Of a DNA stretch of 64,000 nucleotides, positions 1 through 9,666 are shown piece after piece; positions within the stretch are counted from its first letter, which is position 1, and each line of letters starts with the position of its first letter. The position numbers and the translations under genes were made by a program. Source of the stretch: Sphingomonas sp. SCN 67-18. Lineage in GTDB: Bacteria > Pseudomonadota > Alphaproteobacteria > Sphingomonadales > Sphingomonadaceae. The notes beneath the pieces were generated by a model. It was not told the DNA's origin, searched no databases, and was given only the letters and a program-made list of their open reading frames with translations. The DNA lies in the NCBI RefSeq assembly GCF_001724715.1, contig NZ_MEFG01000014.1:103316-167315 (forward strand), given 5' to 3'.

Positions 1-390
1 CGACCCTTCGACCGACAGGGCGATGCGCGGCGCGCGCATCCGGTCCACCGTCAGGCTGCCGCCGCCTGATATCCGCGCGGTTTCAAGCGTGAACACGGTC
101 ACCGCCACCGTCACCAGGCCCGCGCCCCCATCGGCATTGTCCGCCGCGCCCAGGCGCGGGCGCAGGATCAGCGTCCGCCCCTGCACCTCGGCATTGACCG
201 CATCCAGCGCCCGCCGGTCGCCGCTCGCCTTCACCGAAGTGCTCCGCCCCGTCGCGACGGTGACGACATATGGCCCCTCGACCCGGATGCGCTCGAAATT
301 GTCGACGCCGAAGCTGCGCTCCGCCGCCACGGCAGGCCCGGCGATGAGCAGCAGGGCGCAAGCGACCACGGCGAAGCGGGGGGCGATCAT
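1..390 (-). CDS. GIN-domain (DUF2807) secreted protein, C-terminus outside window
   Basis: Read on the minus strand from ATG at 390, the frame stays open to the window edge, so the 3' end is missing. The N-terminus (MIAPRFAVVACALLLIAGPAVAA) is a clear Sec signal peptide with an AVAA cleavage site. The rest (residues about 25-130) has the alternating short beta-strand pattern of putative auto-transporter adhesin head GIN domains, with phrases such as FERIRVEGPYVVTV and SGGGSLTV. It lies 38 bases downstream of another DUF2807 gene on the same strand, so the two probably form an operon of envelope proteins. The biological role of this family is not established. Confidence 0.7.
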   Translation of the reverse strand, partial: MIAPRFAVVACALLLIAGPAVAAERSFGVDNFERIRVEGPYVVTVATGRSTSVKASGDRRALDAVNAEVQGRTLILRPRLGAADNADGGAGLVTVAVTVFTLETARISGGGSLTVDRMRAPRIALSVEGS

Positions 391-428
391 GCCCGCGCTA
401 TGCCAGCAAGCCGCCCGGCCGGGCAAGC

Positions 429-1160
429 TCAACCGCCGCAGCGCACCGCGCCGGAACCGAGCTTGGACACCGTGCAGGCCGCCTTGCCGACAATCTCGAC
501 ATCGCCCGATCCGATCAGCGAGACATCGGCGGTGCCGTCCACGCCGGCCTTGACGTCGCCGGACCCTGCCAGCGAAATCCTGGCGTGCGCCGCCTTATAG
601 CCGCCCATGTCCGCATCGCCCGACCCGGCGAGCGAAATGTCGATGCTCTGCCCGCGCCCGCCAATGGTGGCGTCGCCCGATCCGGCGATGTTCAGCGCCG
701 TCGCGTCCGCCGTCAGGTCGACGATCCGCAAATTGCCGGATCCCGCCACCGACGCGGCGAAGCTGGTCGCCTGCGCGCGGTCCACATCCATGTCGCCCGA
801 CCCCGCGACCACCGCGCCCACCAGCCGGGGCAGGGTGACCGTGACGAGCACCGGCTTGTCGCTCTTGCGCCAGCTGAGCACGCCGTCCCGCTCGCGCCGC
901 TCGATCCGCAGCGTGCCGTCCACCACCTCGATCTTCAGCCGGTCGAGCACGGCGGTGTCGCCCCTGGCGGTCACCGATTCAGCCGGCCCGACCTTGACGA
1001 CCACATTGTCCGCGCCGCGCAGGGCGACCTTGTCAAACCCGGTCGCGGCGAAGCTGCGGCTGCCCTCGACACCGCTCGGGGCCGATGAGGACTCGCTGGC
1101 ATTGCCGCTTCCGCAGGCGGCGACCATGGCCAGCACCGGCAGGGAATAGAGGATACGCAT
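429..1160 (-). CDS. GIN-domain (DUF2807) lipoprotein
   Basis: The 243-residue product begins with a lipoprotein signal (MRILYSLPVLAMVAAC, lipobox VAAC), so it is probably a lipid-anchored envelope protein. Residues 35-110 are a first beta-rich segment. From about residue 120 the chain carries a periodic AGSGD-type repeat (AGSGDMD, AGSGNLR, AGSGDAT, AGSGDAD, AGSGDVK, IGSGDVE, LGSGAVR) roughly every 18-20 residues, as expected for the beta-helix turns of the GIN domain. A second DUF2807 gene follows 38 bases downstream. Function is unknown; proteins of this type are suggested to act in surface adhesion or polysaccharide contact. ATG 1160 is the natural start because the lipobox follows directly. 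Confidence 0.8.
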   Translation of the reverse strand: MRILYSLPVLAMVAACGSGNASESSSAPSGVEGSRSFAATGFDKVALRGADNVVVKVGPAESVTARGDTAVLDRLKIEVVDGTLRIERRERDGVLSWRKSDKPVLVTVTLPRLVGAVVAGSGDMDVDRAQATSFAASVAGSGNLRIVDLTADATALNIAGSGDATIGGRGQSIDISLAGSGDADMGGYKAAHARISLAGSGDVKAGVDGTADVSLIGSGDVEIVGKAACTVSKLGSGAVRCGG

Positions 1161-1235
1161 CCATCGTCTCCATTACTGTATTACTTAAATAATACAGCAA
1201 CCGCGCGCCCTGTCCAGCCCGCGCCCGCCGCAACG

Positions 1236-1268
1236 AAAAAGGGCGGCCCCGCAGGACCGCCCCCTTTT
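1236..1268 (-). terminator. Intrinsic terminator after carD
   Basis: A GGGCGG/CCGCCC hairpin is flanked by AAAAA on one side and TTTT on the other. On the minus strand it gives a GC stem followed by TTTTT, 25 bases past the carD stop and before the DUF2807 gene, so it should separate the two units. Confidence 0.75.
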
Positions 1269-1292
1269 CATGAATCTGGCTGGAAAACCGGC

Positions 1293-1847
1293 TCAGTCGG
1301 CGGCTTCGGCCGCTTCCTTGGCTTCCTTCGCCTTGTTGTGGATCAGCGCGGCGGCGTTCAATATCTCCAGGATCTGCTCCTGCGCCTTCGGCTCGTCCAC
1401 CTGGTCCATCGCGGCCAGTTCGCGCGCCAGCCGGCTGGTCGCCGCTTCGAAGATCTGGCGCTCCGAATAGCTCTGCTCGGGCTGGTCGTCGGCGCGGAAC
1501 AGGTCGCGAACCACTTCGGCGATCGACACGAGGTCGCCCGAATTGATCTTGGCCTCATATTCCTGCGCGCGGCGCGACCACATGGTGCGCTTCACCCGCG
1601 GCTTGCCCTTCAGCGTGGTCAGCGCTTCCTGCAGCGTCTTGTCGGACGACAGCTTGCGCATCCCGACGCTTTCGGCCTTGTTGGTCGGCACGCGCAGCGT
1701 CATCCGCTCCTTTTCGAAGCGCAGGACGTAGAGTTCCAGGTTTATCCCCGCAATTTCCTGGCGTTGAAGCTCGACCACCCGGCCGACGCCATGTTTTGGA
1801 TAGACGACATAATCACCAACATCGAAATTCAGGGCCTTTGCAGCCAT
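1293..1847 (-). CDS. carD: CarD/CdnL family transcription regulator
   Basis: CarD/CdnL proteins bind the RNA polymerase beta subunit and stabilise open promoter complexes, notably at rRNA promoters. The 184-residue product has the N-terminal Tudor-like RNAP-interaction domain (residues about 5-60; motif FDVGDYVVYPKHGVGRV) and the helical C-terminal DNA-binding domain with the conserved MWSRRAQEYEAKI segment near residue 90. The C-terminal tail is Ala/Glu/Lys-rich. ATG 1847 is chosen over the in-frame TTG at 1856 because an AAAGG ribosome site lies at a proper distance upstream of it. The gene stands alone, followed by a strong terminator. Confidence 0.95.
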   Translation of the reverse strand: MAAKALNFDVGDYVVYPKHGVGRVVELQRQEIAGINLELYVLRFEKERMTLRVPTNKAESVGMRKLSSDKTLQEALTTLKGKPRVKRTMWSRRAQEYEAKINSGDLVSIAEVVRDLFRADDQPEQSYSERQIFEAATSRLARELAAMDQVDEPKAQEQILEILNAAALIHNKAKEAKEAAEAAD

Positions 1848-2082
1848 GCTGAACAACCTTTCTTCCTTGGAGCAATGCCCGCGCGGATGCGACCCGATCG
1901 GGGCGTGACAACGACCTGCGCTTTTCAGCGGACAGCCAAGATGTGCCTTGTTCTACGAAGCGGGGAATCCGCTCCCGTCTCCGGCGCATTTAACAGATTC
2001 GCAACAAAAATACCACCCCTTGGCACATTTGTGCGCCAAGTGATTGCTGTGATTGCCTGATCGGCGTTGCGAACGGGCCGGA

Positions 2083-2421
2083 TCAGTCCCCCTGCCCGGG
2101 CTCCGGCGAGAAATATTTGTCATACTTGCCTTCGACGCCCTTGAATTCGTCGGCGTCGGCGGGCGCTTCGCGGCTGCGCGAAAGATTGGGCCATTGCGCG
2201 GAGAAGGTGGCGTTCAGCTCCAGCCACTGCTCAAGGCCGCTTTCGGTGTCCGGCAGAATGGCCTCGGCCGGGCATTCCGGCTCGCACACGCCGCAGTCGA
2301 TGCACTCGCTGGGGTTGATGACGAGCATGTTCTCGCCCTCATAGAAGCAGTCGACCGGACAGACCTCCACGCAATCCATATATTTGCAACGGATGCAGGC
2401 ATCTGTAACGACGTAGGTCAT
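2083..2421 (-). CDS. fdxA: FdxA-type 7Fe ferredoxin
   Basis: The 112-residue product starts [20 protein letters not shown] and has the two cysteine clusters of a [3Fe-4S][4Fe-4S] ferredoxin: [17 protein letters not shown] near residues 9-25 and [12 protein letters not shown] near residues 40-51. The C-terminal extension after residue 60 ([22 protein letters not shown]) is typical of the alphaproteobacterial FdxA group. It is a cytosolic electron carrier whose partner cannot be deduced here. It lies downstream of the S4-protein and helicase genes on the same strand, separated by about 90 bases. Confidence 0.95.
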   Translation of the reverse strand: MTYVVTDACIRCKYMDCVEVCPVDCFYEGENMLVINPSECIDCGVCEPECPAEAILPDTESGLEQWLELNATFSAQWPNLSRSREAPADADEFKGVEGKYDKYFSPEPGQGD

Positions 2422-2513
2422 TGGTCGGGCTCCATGAGTGGTCGGCCCTCGCTATGGCGCGATTGTGGGAACGTCAACAACGCGCACGTACCTGCAAGTC
2501 GTTCTCAATTCCC

Positions 2514-2786
2514 TTACGGCTCCGGCGTCAGCTCGACATAGCAGCCGCGCGCCTCCCCGGCCGGGCCGCGCCGGCCGGGCAGCGCCTCGATGCGGATCAC
2601 GCGAACCCGGTCGTTGAGCGGAAAACTCAGCACATTGCCGACGCGCACGGCGGCATGGGCGCGGTCGATCACCCGGCCGTCGATGCGCAGATGTCGGCCC
2701 TCCGCCATCGCCTGGGCGTCGCCGCGATGCTTGGTAAAGCGGGCGAACCAAAGGAATTTGTCGAGCCTCAGGCTGTCCGCCGTCAT
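2514..2786 (-). CDS. S4-domain RNA-binding protein (Hsp15-like)
   Basis: A 90-residue product consisting almost entirely of an S4 RNA-binding fold: LRLDKFLWFARFTKHRGDAQ at residues 5-25, then the GRVIDRAHAAVRVGNVLSF strand-turn region. This resembles Hsp15/HslR, which binds stalled 50S subunits, and other small S4 proteins. The start ATG 2786 overlaps the stop of the upstream helicase gene (ATGA), so the two are translationally coupled and an RNA-related role is shared. The longer frame upstream to 2870 is rejected because it lies inside the helicase gene. Confidence 0.88.
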   Translation of the reverse strand: MTADSLRLDKFLWFARFTKHRGDAQAMAEGRHLRIDGRVIDRAHAAVRVGNVLSFPLNDRVRVIRIEALPGRRGPAGEARGCYVELTPEP

Positions 2787-5287
2787 CGGCGCGTCAACTC
2801 CGCCAGCGCGGCAAAGGCGTTGCCGGGCGCGGCGCGGGGCCGGGGCCGGGCGCGGCGATGGCCCTGCCATGCCCAGTGCGGCCCCGCGCCCTCATGCCCG
2901 GTGGCCGCGCGAAAGCCCAGCAACGCCATCAGCCGCGCCAGCGCGTCGGCGGACAAGCCCATCGACGTCGCCAGCGCCGGGTCCGGCGCGAAGGCCCGTT
3001 GCCCGTCGCGCGCCTCATGCGCGGCGCGGGCGATGCGTTCGACCAGGTCGATTCGCAACATCTGCCCGCCAAGCATGCGATAGTCCGCGCCGCCAAGCGC
3101 GGGATCGGCGGGCAGCAGCGCCATGCCGGGTGGCGGCAAGGCGGGCATCGCCGCGCCGCGCCGCGCCGCCAGCAGCGCCGCCCGCCAGCGCATCGCCTCC
3201 GGCTTCAGCAGGGGCGCCACGAAAATGTCGAGCGCGCCGATGGTGATGCCCAGCCGCCGCGCCCGCCAGCGCATCGCCTTGTCCAGCCCGGCCAGCGCCG
3301 CATCGCCCTCGCTCCGGGGCATCGCGCCGCCCGCCTCGGCCAGCGGCGCCAGCAGGGCGCGCAGCGCGGGCGGCGTCGCCTTGTCCGCCGCCGCCGCGGC
3401 GATCTTTTCCAGCGGCGCCAGCGCGCGGGCGATGCGCCCCGCCAGCCAGCGTTCCAGCCGCGCCGCCACCGCCTCGCGCGGGGCGGCGTCCAGCGCGGCG
3501 ACGGCGCGGTCGAGCAGCAGCCGGGGCCGCAGCAGGTCGCGCGTGCCGCCCAGCGTGGCGACGACGATGCCGTCCCAGGCTATGCCCACCGCGGCCCCCG
3601 CCTCGCTCACCAGCGCAAAGGCATCGTCCCGCGCCGCCGCCAGCGCCCGGGCGCGCGCAATCCGCTCCCCCGCCAGCCGCCGGTCGGCCGCGGCCAGCAG
3701 GCGGCGGTTGTCGCCGCGCCGCGCATCCGGCGTGGGCGTGAAGGCAAAGCCGGTCAGCCGGCCGATCGGCTCGTCGTCGACGCTCACCGTGCCGTCCGCA
3801 GCCACGGTGACGGGCAGCAGCGCGTCGTCGCTGCCGAAATCGCGCATCAGCACCGCCGTGCGCCGGTCGACGAAACGCTGGGTCAGCCCGGCGTGCAGCG
3901 CGTCCGACAATTTCTCCTCGAGCGCCTGGCTGCGCGCCGCCCAATGGGCGGGGTCCGCCAGCCAGTCCGGTCGGTGCGCGATATAGGCCCAGCTGCGCGC
4001 CGCCGCGATCCGCCCGGACAGGGTCTCGACATCGCCCTGCACGCTGTCCAGCCGCGCAATCTCCTCGGCGAACCATTGGTGCGGCACATGGCCGTCGCCC
4101 TCGCTCAGGTGCCGGAACAGCCGGCCGACGAAGCGCGCATGATGGTCAGCGCCGGTCTTGCGGAAATCGGGCAGGCCGCACGCCGCCCACAACCGCGCGA
4201 CCATGGCGGGGGTGCGCGCCCGGTCGCGCACCCAGGGTTCGTCGGCCAGCCGCTTCAGCACGGCCAGGTCGGTGGCTTCGGGCGCGGCGCGCAGCACCGG
4301 CTGGTCCGGCCGCGCTTCCAGTGCGCCGATCAGCGCATCGATGCCGCTCGCGTCCGGCGATCCGTCGCGCCAGTACAGATGGTCCAGCGGCGGAAAATCG
4401 TGCGATTCGATCGCCTCTATCTCCTCCGGCTCGAAGCGCGCGCCGCTCTCCTCGCTGCCCAGCGTACCGAACGTCCCGTCGCGCTGGTGCCGCCCGGCGC
4501 GCCCGGCGATCTGCGCCATCTCGGCCAGGGTCAGCCGGCGCTGGCGGCGCCCGTCGAACTTGCGCAGCGAGGCGAAGGCGACATGCGCGACATCCATGTT
4601 CAGGCCCATGCCGATCGCGTCGGTGGCGACGAGATAATCGACCTCGCCCGCCTGGAACATCGCCACCTGGGCGTTGCGGGTGCGCGGCGACAGCGCGCCC
4701 ATCACCACCGCCGATCCGCCGCGCAGGCGGCGCAGCATCTCGGCCACGGCATAGACTTCCTCGGCTGAGAAGGCGACGATGGCGGACCGTTTGGGCAGGC
4801 GCGACAGCTTCTTCGCGCCGGCATAGCTGAGCGTGGAGAAGCGCGGCCGCGCGATGATCTCCGCCTTCGGGGTCAGCGCGCGCAGCATCGGCCGCAGGCT
4901 GTCCGACCCCAGGATCAGCGTCTCCTCGCGCCCCCGCGCGCGCAGCAGCCGATCGGTGAAGACATGGCCGCGCTCCGGGTCCGCGCCCAGCTGCGCCTCG
5001 TCCAGGGCGACGAAGGCGACGTCGCGGTCGAGCGGCATGGATTCCGCCGTGCAGAGGAACCAGCGCGCCTTGGGTGGCAGGATCTTCTCCTCGCCGGTGA
5101 TCAGCGCGACCTGTTCGACGCCCTTCAGAGCGACCACCCGGTCATAGACCTCGCGCGCCAGCAGGCGCAGCGGAAAACCCATCATCCCGCTGGAATGGCC
5201 GCACATCCGCTCCACCGCGAGGTGGGTCTTGCCGGTGTTGGTGGGGCCGAGCACCGCGGCGAGCGACGAAGACGCGAACATCGACAT
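2783..5287 (-). CDS. SUV3-like DEAD/DEAH-family RNA helicase
   Basis: The 834-residue product is a superfamily 2 helicase. Walker A is GPTNTGKTHL near residues 14-23, the DExx motif is ALDEAQLGA, and the C-terminal helicase half shows YLVATDAIGMGLNM and QIAGRAGRHQRDG (motif VI). This matches the mitochondrial SUV3-like helicases common in alphaproteobacteria. The C-terminal third is Ala/Arg-rich and helical. The start is ATG 5287 (MSMFASSS), which places the P-loop at the usual distance from the N-terminus; the in-frame ATG at 5347 would add 20 unconserved residues. The stop overlaps the S4 gene start. Confidence 0.92.
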   Translation of the reverse strand: MSMFASSSLAAVLGPTNTGKTHLAVERMCGHSSGMMGFPLRLLAREVYDRVVALKGVEQVALITGEEKILPPKARWFLCTAESMPLDRDVAFVALDEAQLGADPERGHVFTDRLLRARGREETLILGSDSLRPMLRALTPKAEIIARPRFSTLSYAGAKKLSRLPKRSAIVAFSAEEVYAVAEMLRRLRGGSAVVMGALSPRTRNAQVAMFQAGEVDYLVATDAIGMGLNMDVAHVAFASLRKFDGRRQRRLTLAEMAQIAGRAGRHQRDGTFGTLGSEESGARFEPEEIEAIESHDFPPLDHLYWRDGSPDASGIDALIGALEARPDQPVLRAAPEATDLAVLKRLADEPWVRDRARTPAMVARLWAACGLPDFRKTGADHHARFVGRLFRHLSEGDGHVPHQWFAEEIARLDSVQGDVETLSGRIAAARSWAYIAHRPDWLADPAHWAARSQALEEKLSDALHAGLTQRFVDRRTAVLMRDFGSDDALLPVTVAADGTVSVDDEPIGRLTGFAFTPTPDARRGDNRRLLAAADRRLAGERIARARALAAARDDAFALVSEAGAAVGIAWDGIVVATLGGTRDLLRPRLLLDRAVAALDAAPREAVAARLERWLAGRIARALAPLEKIAAAAADKATPPALRALLAPLAEAGGAMPRSEGDAALAGLDKAMRWRARRLGITIGALDIFVAPLLKPEAMRWRAALLAARRGAAMPALPPPGMALLPADPALGGADYRMLGGQMLRIDLVERIARAAHEARDGQRAFAPDPALATSMGLSADALARLMALLGFRAATGHEGAGPHWAWQGHRRARPRPRAAPGNAFAALAELTRR

Positions 5288-5491
5288 GCGTCCACCATCG
5301 GCAATCCGCCCGCGCCGCGCAAGCGGGGACAGGCGGCATCGTTTCATCCCCCAAAATCCGTCCGTCCACCGCAGGCGCGGGGCGCAAAAGCGCCCATTAG
5401 TTTGACTTTAACCCTGTTCGGGCCACTATCCGGCCCCGCGTCGCCCGTGCGCGGGTCGCAGAAAAGTTCGGGTTCGCAGGGGGCCGTCCAC

Positions 5492-7027
5492 TTGTATCAA
5501 CGCAGCGATCATGGATTCGGGTCGGCCAGCGGCACCGCCGCGCTGTCGATCGACCAGGCGATCGCGCCGATATTCGGCCGCCGCACGCCGCCCCTGCTCG
5601 ACCGGTTCCACGGCCGCTTCGCCGATCTCGATCTGGTGCCGGATCTCGGCGCGCGGATCGGCTCGCGCGAATGGTATCGCGGGCTGGCGACGCTGGGCGC
5701 GCTCTGTGCCGCCGCCATCGCCCTGTCGCCGGGCTTCGACCGGCCCATTCCCGGCGCCGCCACACCCGCCTTCAACGAGGCGCAGTGGGACCATGCCCGC
5801 GCCCAATCCATCGCGCCGCTCGCCTGGGGCGGCGACACCGGCCGCCGCATGGCGGCGACGGACGCGGTCGTGCCGCTCACCGAGACGCCCGAGCGCCCGT
5901 CCATCGACCTCAGCGCCACCATCGGCCAGGGCGACGGCTTCGCCCGCGTGCTGGAACGCGCCGGCGTCGGCAAGCCGGAGGCCGCGCGCGTCGCCCAGCT
6001 GGTGGGCGGGGCGATGTCGCCGGACGATATCGCCGCCGGCACCCGGATGGACATCACGCTGGGGCGGCGGCCCAACCGCAACGTCGCCCGCCCGCTCGAC
6101 AATCTGGAATTCCGCGCCCGTTTCGACCTGAAGCTGCAGGTGGAGCGGGTGGACGGCGCGCTGCGCCTCACCCGCATCCCCATCGCCGTCGACAACACGC
6201 CGCTGCGTATCCAGGGCCGGGTGGGCGGCAGCCTCTATCGCTCCGCCCGCGCCGCCGGCGCGCCGGCCAAGGCCATCGAAACCTATCTGCGCGCCATCGC
6301 CACCAAATTCCCGGTGACCAGCGTGGGCGGCGACGCCAGCTTCGACCTGATCATCGAGCGCCGCCGCGCCGAAACCGGCGAGGTGGAGATCGGCCAGCTG
6401 CTCTATGCCGGGCTTGACCAGGGCAAGCGCAAGGCGCGGCTGCTGAAATGGACCACCGACGGCCAGGTGCAATGGTATGAGGCGTCCGGCGTCGGCGAAC
6501 GCAAGGGCATGATGATCGCGCCGGTCCACGGCCACCAGTCGTCCGGCTTCGGCATGCGCCGCCACCCCATTCTCGGCTATTCGCGGATGCACAAGGGGCA
6601 GGATTACGGCGCCCCCTATGGCGCGCCCATCTATGCCGTCACCGACGGCGTGGTCGCCTTTGCCGGGCGCAACGGCGGCTATGGCAATTTCGTCAAGATC
6701 CAGCACACGGCGGGGCTGGCCACCGGCTATGGCCATATGAGCCGCATCGTCGCGCGCTCCGGCACGCGCGTCCGCCAGGGTCAGGTGATCGGCTATGTCG
6801 GCTCCACCGGCCTGTCGACCGGCCCGCATCTGCATTATGAGCTGTACAAGAACGGCGTGGCGATCAACCCGCGTTCCGTCAGCTACACCACCACCGCGCA
6901 GCTGACCGGCGGCGAGCTGCAGCGCTTCAAGGCCCGGCTGGCGACGCTGCTGGCGGTCAAGCCCGCCGCCGCCGAAGCCAGGGCCGAAAAGGCGCCCGAA
7001 CCGCCCAAACAGATCGCGACCCGCTGA
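5492..7027 (+). CDS. M23 family metallopeptidase (LytM/DipM type)
   Basis: An envelope peptidoglycan hydrolase or hydrolase activator. The 511-residue product has a short cytosolic N-terminus, a membrane anchor near residues 65-85 (LATLGALCAAAIALS), a helical periplasmic region, and a C-terminal LytM domain with HKGQD (H367, D371) and HLHYE (H446, H448), the expected zinc motifs, so it is probably active. The start is taken as TTG 5492 because GCAGGGGG lies about 8 bases upstream and there is no ATG before the membrane segment; the frame is open much further upstream but runs antisense through the helicase gene. Confidence 0.88.
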   Translation: MYQRSDHGFGSASGTAALSIDQAIAPIFGRRTPPLLDRFHGRFADLDLVPDLGARIGSREWYRGLATLGALCAAAIALSPGFDRPIPGAATPAFNEAQWDHARAQSIAPLAWGGDTGRRMAATDAVVPLTETPERPSIDLSATIGQGDGFARVLERAGVGKPEAARVAQLVGGAMSPDDIAAGTRMDITLGRRPNRNVARPLDNLEFRARFDLKLQVERVDGALRLTRIPIAVDNTPLRIQGRVGGSLYRSARAAGAPAKAIETYLRAIATKFPVTSVGGDASFDLIIERRRAETGEVEIGQLLYAGLDQGKRKARLLKWTTDGQVQWYEASGVGERKGMMIAPVHGHQSSGFGMRRHPILGYSRMHKGQDYGAPYGAPIYAVTDGVVAFAGRNGGYGNFVKIQHTAGLATGYGHMSRIVARSGTRVRQGQVIGYVGSTGLSTGPHLHYELYKNGVAINPRSVSYTTTAQLTGGELQRFKARLATLLAVKPAAAEARAEKAPEPPKQIATR

Positions 7028-7228
7028 AGCCACGCCGTTCGTGGCCGCCCCGGCCCGGTCCGTCGAAAATCCTTTGCACCTGCAGCAAAGCAAATCTTCC
7101 CATCACTTTAGGAAAGCCACGTCGCAATTCTCGACTGGGCGGGTAGAAATGCGGCAACGCAATAGTCGGACCCTGCCCGGGAGATATTGGGGCAATCCGC
7201 GCGATCCATCTTCTCAGGGAGACCCTTC

Positions 7229-9628
7229 ATGCGCATCCATCTGAAATTCCGTCTTGCCGCTTCCGTCGCGCTGATCGCCGCCGCGCCGGGCATCGCCCAC
7301 GCCCAGCAGGCCGGCGCCGATGCCGCCGCCAGCAGCAGCGACGACGTCATCGTCGTCACCGGCACCCGCGCCGCCGGCCGCACCCGGCTCGATTCCGTCT
7401 CGCCCGTCGACGTGCTGACCGCCAACACGCTGCGCCAGCAGGGCACCACCGAGATCGCCGAGGCGCTGTCCAGCGTCACCCCCTCCATCGATTTCCCCCG
7501 CGCCGCCGTGGTGGACGGCACGGATTCGGTGCGCCCCGCCACGCTGCGCGGCCTCTCGCCGGACCAGACTCTGGTGCTCATCAACAATGTGCGCGGCCAT
7601 TCCTCCGCGCTGGTCAACGTCAACGGATCGGTCGGCCGCGGCTCGTCCGCCGTCGATCTGAACACCATCCCCGGCGTCGCGCTCGACCGGATCGAGGTGT
7701 TGCGCGACGGCGCGTCGGCCCAATATGGGTCGGACGCCATTGCCGGCGTCATCAACCTGCGCCTGCGCGAGGCGCGCTCCGGCGGCGGGCTGAACGCCAG
7801 CTACGGCCAGTATCGCACTAGCGTGGAGGCCGCCCGCGCCTCGCGCGACGCGCATGACGGCGAAACCTACACCATCTCCGGCTGGCAGGGCCTCGGGCTG
7901 GGCCAGGACGGCTTCCTGACGCTGTCCGCCGAATATCTGAACCGCAACCCGACCAGCCGTGGCGACGTCGATCCGCGCGCCACGCCGAACAAGGTCCGCT
8001 CGCGCTTCGGCGATCCCGATGTCGAGCAATATACGGTCTATGCCAATGCCGGCATTCCGCTGAACGACAGCTGGCAGCTTTACGGCTGGGGCGGTTACCA
8101 GCACCGCGACAGCGTCAGCGCCGCCTTCCCGCGCGTGCCCAGCAACGCCAACAATGTCGCCGCCGTCTATCCCGACGGTTTCCTGCCGCTGATCGGCGTG
8201 AAATCCAAGGATCTGACGCTGGCCACCGGCGTGCGCGGCGATATCGGCGCGTGGAAGCTCGACCTGAACGTCAGCTATGGCCGCAACCAGCTGGATTTCA
8301 GCACGCTGAACTCCATCAACTCCACCTATGGCGCGGCATCGCCCACTGATTTCGACGATGGCGCGCTGATCTATGACCAGCTCACCGCCGGGCTGGACGT
8401 CAACCGCGAATATGGGCTGGGCGAAGGCACGCTGACCGTGGCCGCCGGCGTCGAATATCGGCGCGAAGGCTATGAGATCCGCGCCGGCCAGCCGGAATCC
8501 TATAATCGCGGCCCGCTGGGCGGCAACACCAGCCTGGCGAGCGGTGCTCAGGGCTTCATCGGCTTCCAGCCGTCGAACGAGGTGGACGTCCACCGCGACA
8601 ATGTGTCCGGCTATCTGGATATCGAGGCCAAGTTCAACGACCGGCTGACCATCGCCGCCGCGGTGCGCGGCGAAAGCTATTCCGATTTCGGCGAAACCGC
8701 GACGGCCAAGCTGTCCGGCCGGTTCGACGCGGCGGACTGGTTCGCGCTGCGCGGCGCGGTGTCGACGGGCTTCCGCGCGCCGTCGCTCCAGCAGAGCTTC
8801 TTCACCTCGACGGCGTCGGTGATCTCGGACGGCAACCTGCTGGAAACCGGCACCTATCCCGCGACCAGCCCGATCGCGACCGCGCTGGGCGGGCAGGCGC
8901 TGGACCCTGAAAAATCGACCAACTACTCGCTTGGCTTCGTCGTCCGGTCCGGCCGGTTCGAGCTGACCGTGGACGGCTATCACATCCGCATCCGCGACCA
9001 GCTGGCCCTGTCGGAGAACATCCAGGCCAGCTTCAGCCAGGATGTCGCGGATATCCTCGCCCCGTTCGGCGTGCAGGCGGCGCGCTTCTTCATCAACGGC
9101 GTCACCACCCAGACCAAGGGCGTGGACATCGTCGCGCGCTACCGCCAGCCGACGGCGAGCGCGGGCACGTTCGACTTCACCGTCGCCGCCAACGTCAACG
9201 ATATCGACGTGAAGAAGGTGCCGACGACCACGTCGACGCTCGACCCCGCGCCGACGCTGTTCAACCGCCAGCGCATCCTGACCATCGAGCAGGGCACGCC
9301 GCGCACCAAGATCGTCGGGTCGATCGACTGGACGCTGGGCGATTTCGCCCTCACCGCGCGCGCCACCCATTATGGCGACGTGACCCAGCCCGGCACGGCG
9401 GCGGCGTCCGATCTGCACACCGGCAAGAAGACCATCGCCGATCTGGAGGCGCGCTATACCTTTGCCGACCGGGTGACGCTGGCGGTGGGCGCGGACAATC
9501 TGTTCGACACCTATCCCGATCAGGTGCCGGCGGCGCTCAACTCCACCGGGGTTACGGCCTTCCCCTTCTACTCGCCCTTCGGGTTCAACGGCCGCTTCCT
9601 CTACGCGCGCGTCGGCGTGAACTGGTAA
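7229..9628 (+). CDS. TonB-dependent receptor
   Basis: A 799-residue outer-membrane receptor. Residues 1-25 are a signal peptide ending in AHAQQ. The plug begins with a TonB-box-like DVIVVTGTRA stretch followed by DVLTANTLRQQGTTEIAEAL and the plug motif VLRDGASAQYGSDAIAGVINL. The beta-barrel ends in an aromatic residue (VNW). ATG 7229 is chosen over 7187 because CAGGGAGA precedes it and the signal peptide starts there. It is followed after a hairpin by a PLP decarboxylase gene on the same strand, so it could import an aromatic or catecholic substrate for the island, but the substrate cannot be read from the sequence. Confidence 0.93.
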   Translation: MRIHLKFRLAASVALIAAAPGIAHAQQAGADAAASSSDDVIVVTGTRAAGRTRLDSVSPVDVLTANTLRQQGTTEIAEALSSVTPSIDFPRAAVVDGTDSVRPATLRGLSPDQTLVLINNVRGHSSALVNVNGSVGRGSSAVDLNTIPGVALDRIEVLRDGASAQYGSDAIAGVINLRLREARSGGGLNASYGQYRTSVEAARASRDAHDGETYTISGWQGLGLGQDGFLTLSAEYLNRNPTSRGDVDPRATPNKVRSRFGDPDVEQYTVYANAGIPLNDSWQLYGWGGYQHRDSVSAAFPRVPSNANNVAAVYPDGFLPLIGVKSKDLTLATGVRGDIGAWKLDLNVSYGRNQLDFSTLNSINSTYGAASPTDFDDGALIYDQLTAGLDVNREYGLGEGTLTVAAGVEYRREGYEIRAGQPESYNRGPLGGNTSLASGAQGFIGFQPSNEVDVHRDNVSGYLDIEAKFNDRLTIAAAVRGESYSDFGETATAKLSGRFDAADWFALRGAVSTGFRAPSLQQSFFTSTASVISDGNLLETGTYPATSPIATALGGQALDPEKSTNYSLGFVVRSGRFELTVDGYHIRIRDQLALSENIQASFSQDVADILAPFGVQAARFFINGVTTQTKGVDIVARYRQPTASAGTFDFTVAANVNDIDVKKVPTTTSTLDPAPTLFNRQRILTIEQGTPRTKIVGSIDWTLGDFALTARATHYGDVTQPGTAAASDLHTGKKTIADLEARYTFADRVTLAVGADNLFDTYPDQVPAALNSTGVTAFPFYSPFGFNGRFLYARVGVNW

Positions 9629-9637
9629 GCCTGTCGA

Positions 9638-9666
9638 CGGTTGCCGGCGCGCCCCGCCGGCAACCG
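9638..9666 (+). terminator. GC-rich hairpin after TonB receptor gene
   Basis: Perfect 11-bp inverted repeat CGGTTGCCGGC / GCCGGCAACCG with a 7-base loop, 10 bases after the stop. It has no T-run, so it may be a weak terminator or an mRNA 3'-end stabiliser. Confidence 0.5.
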
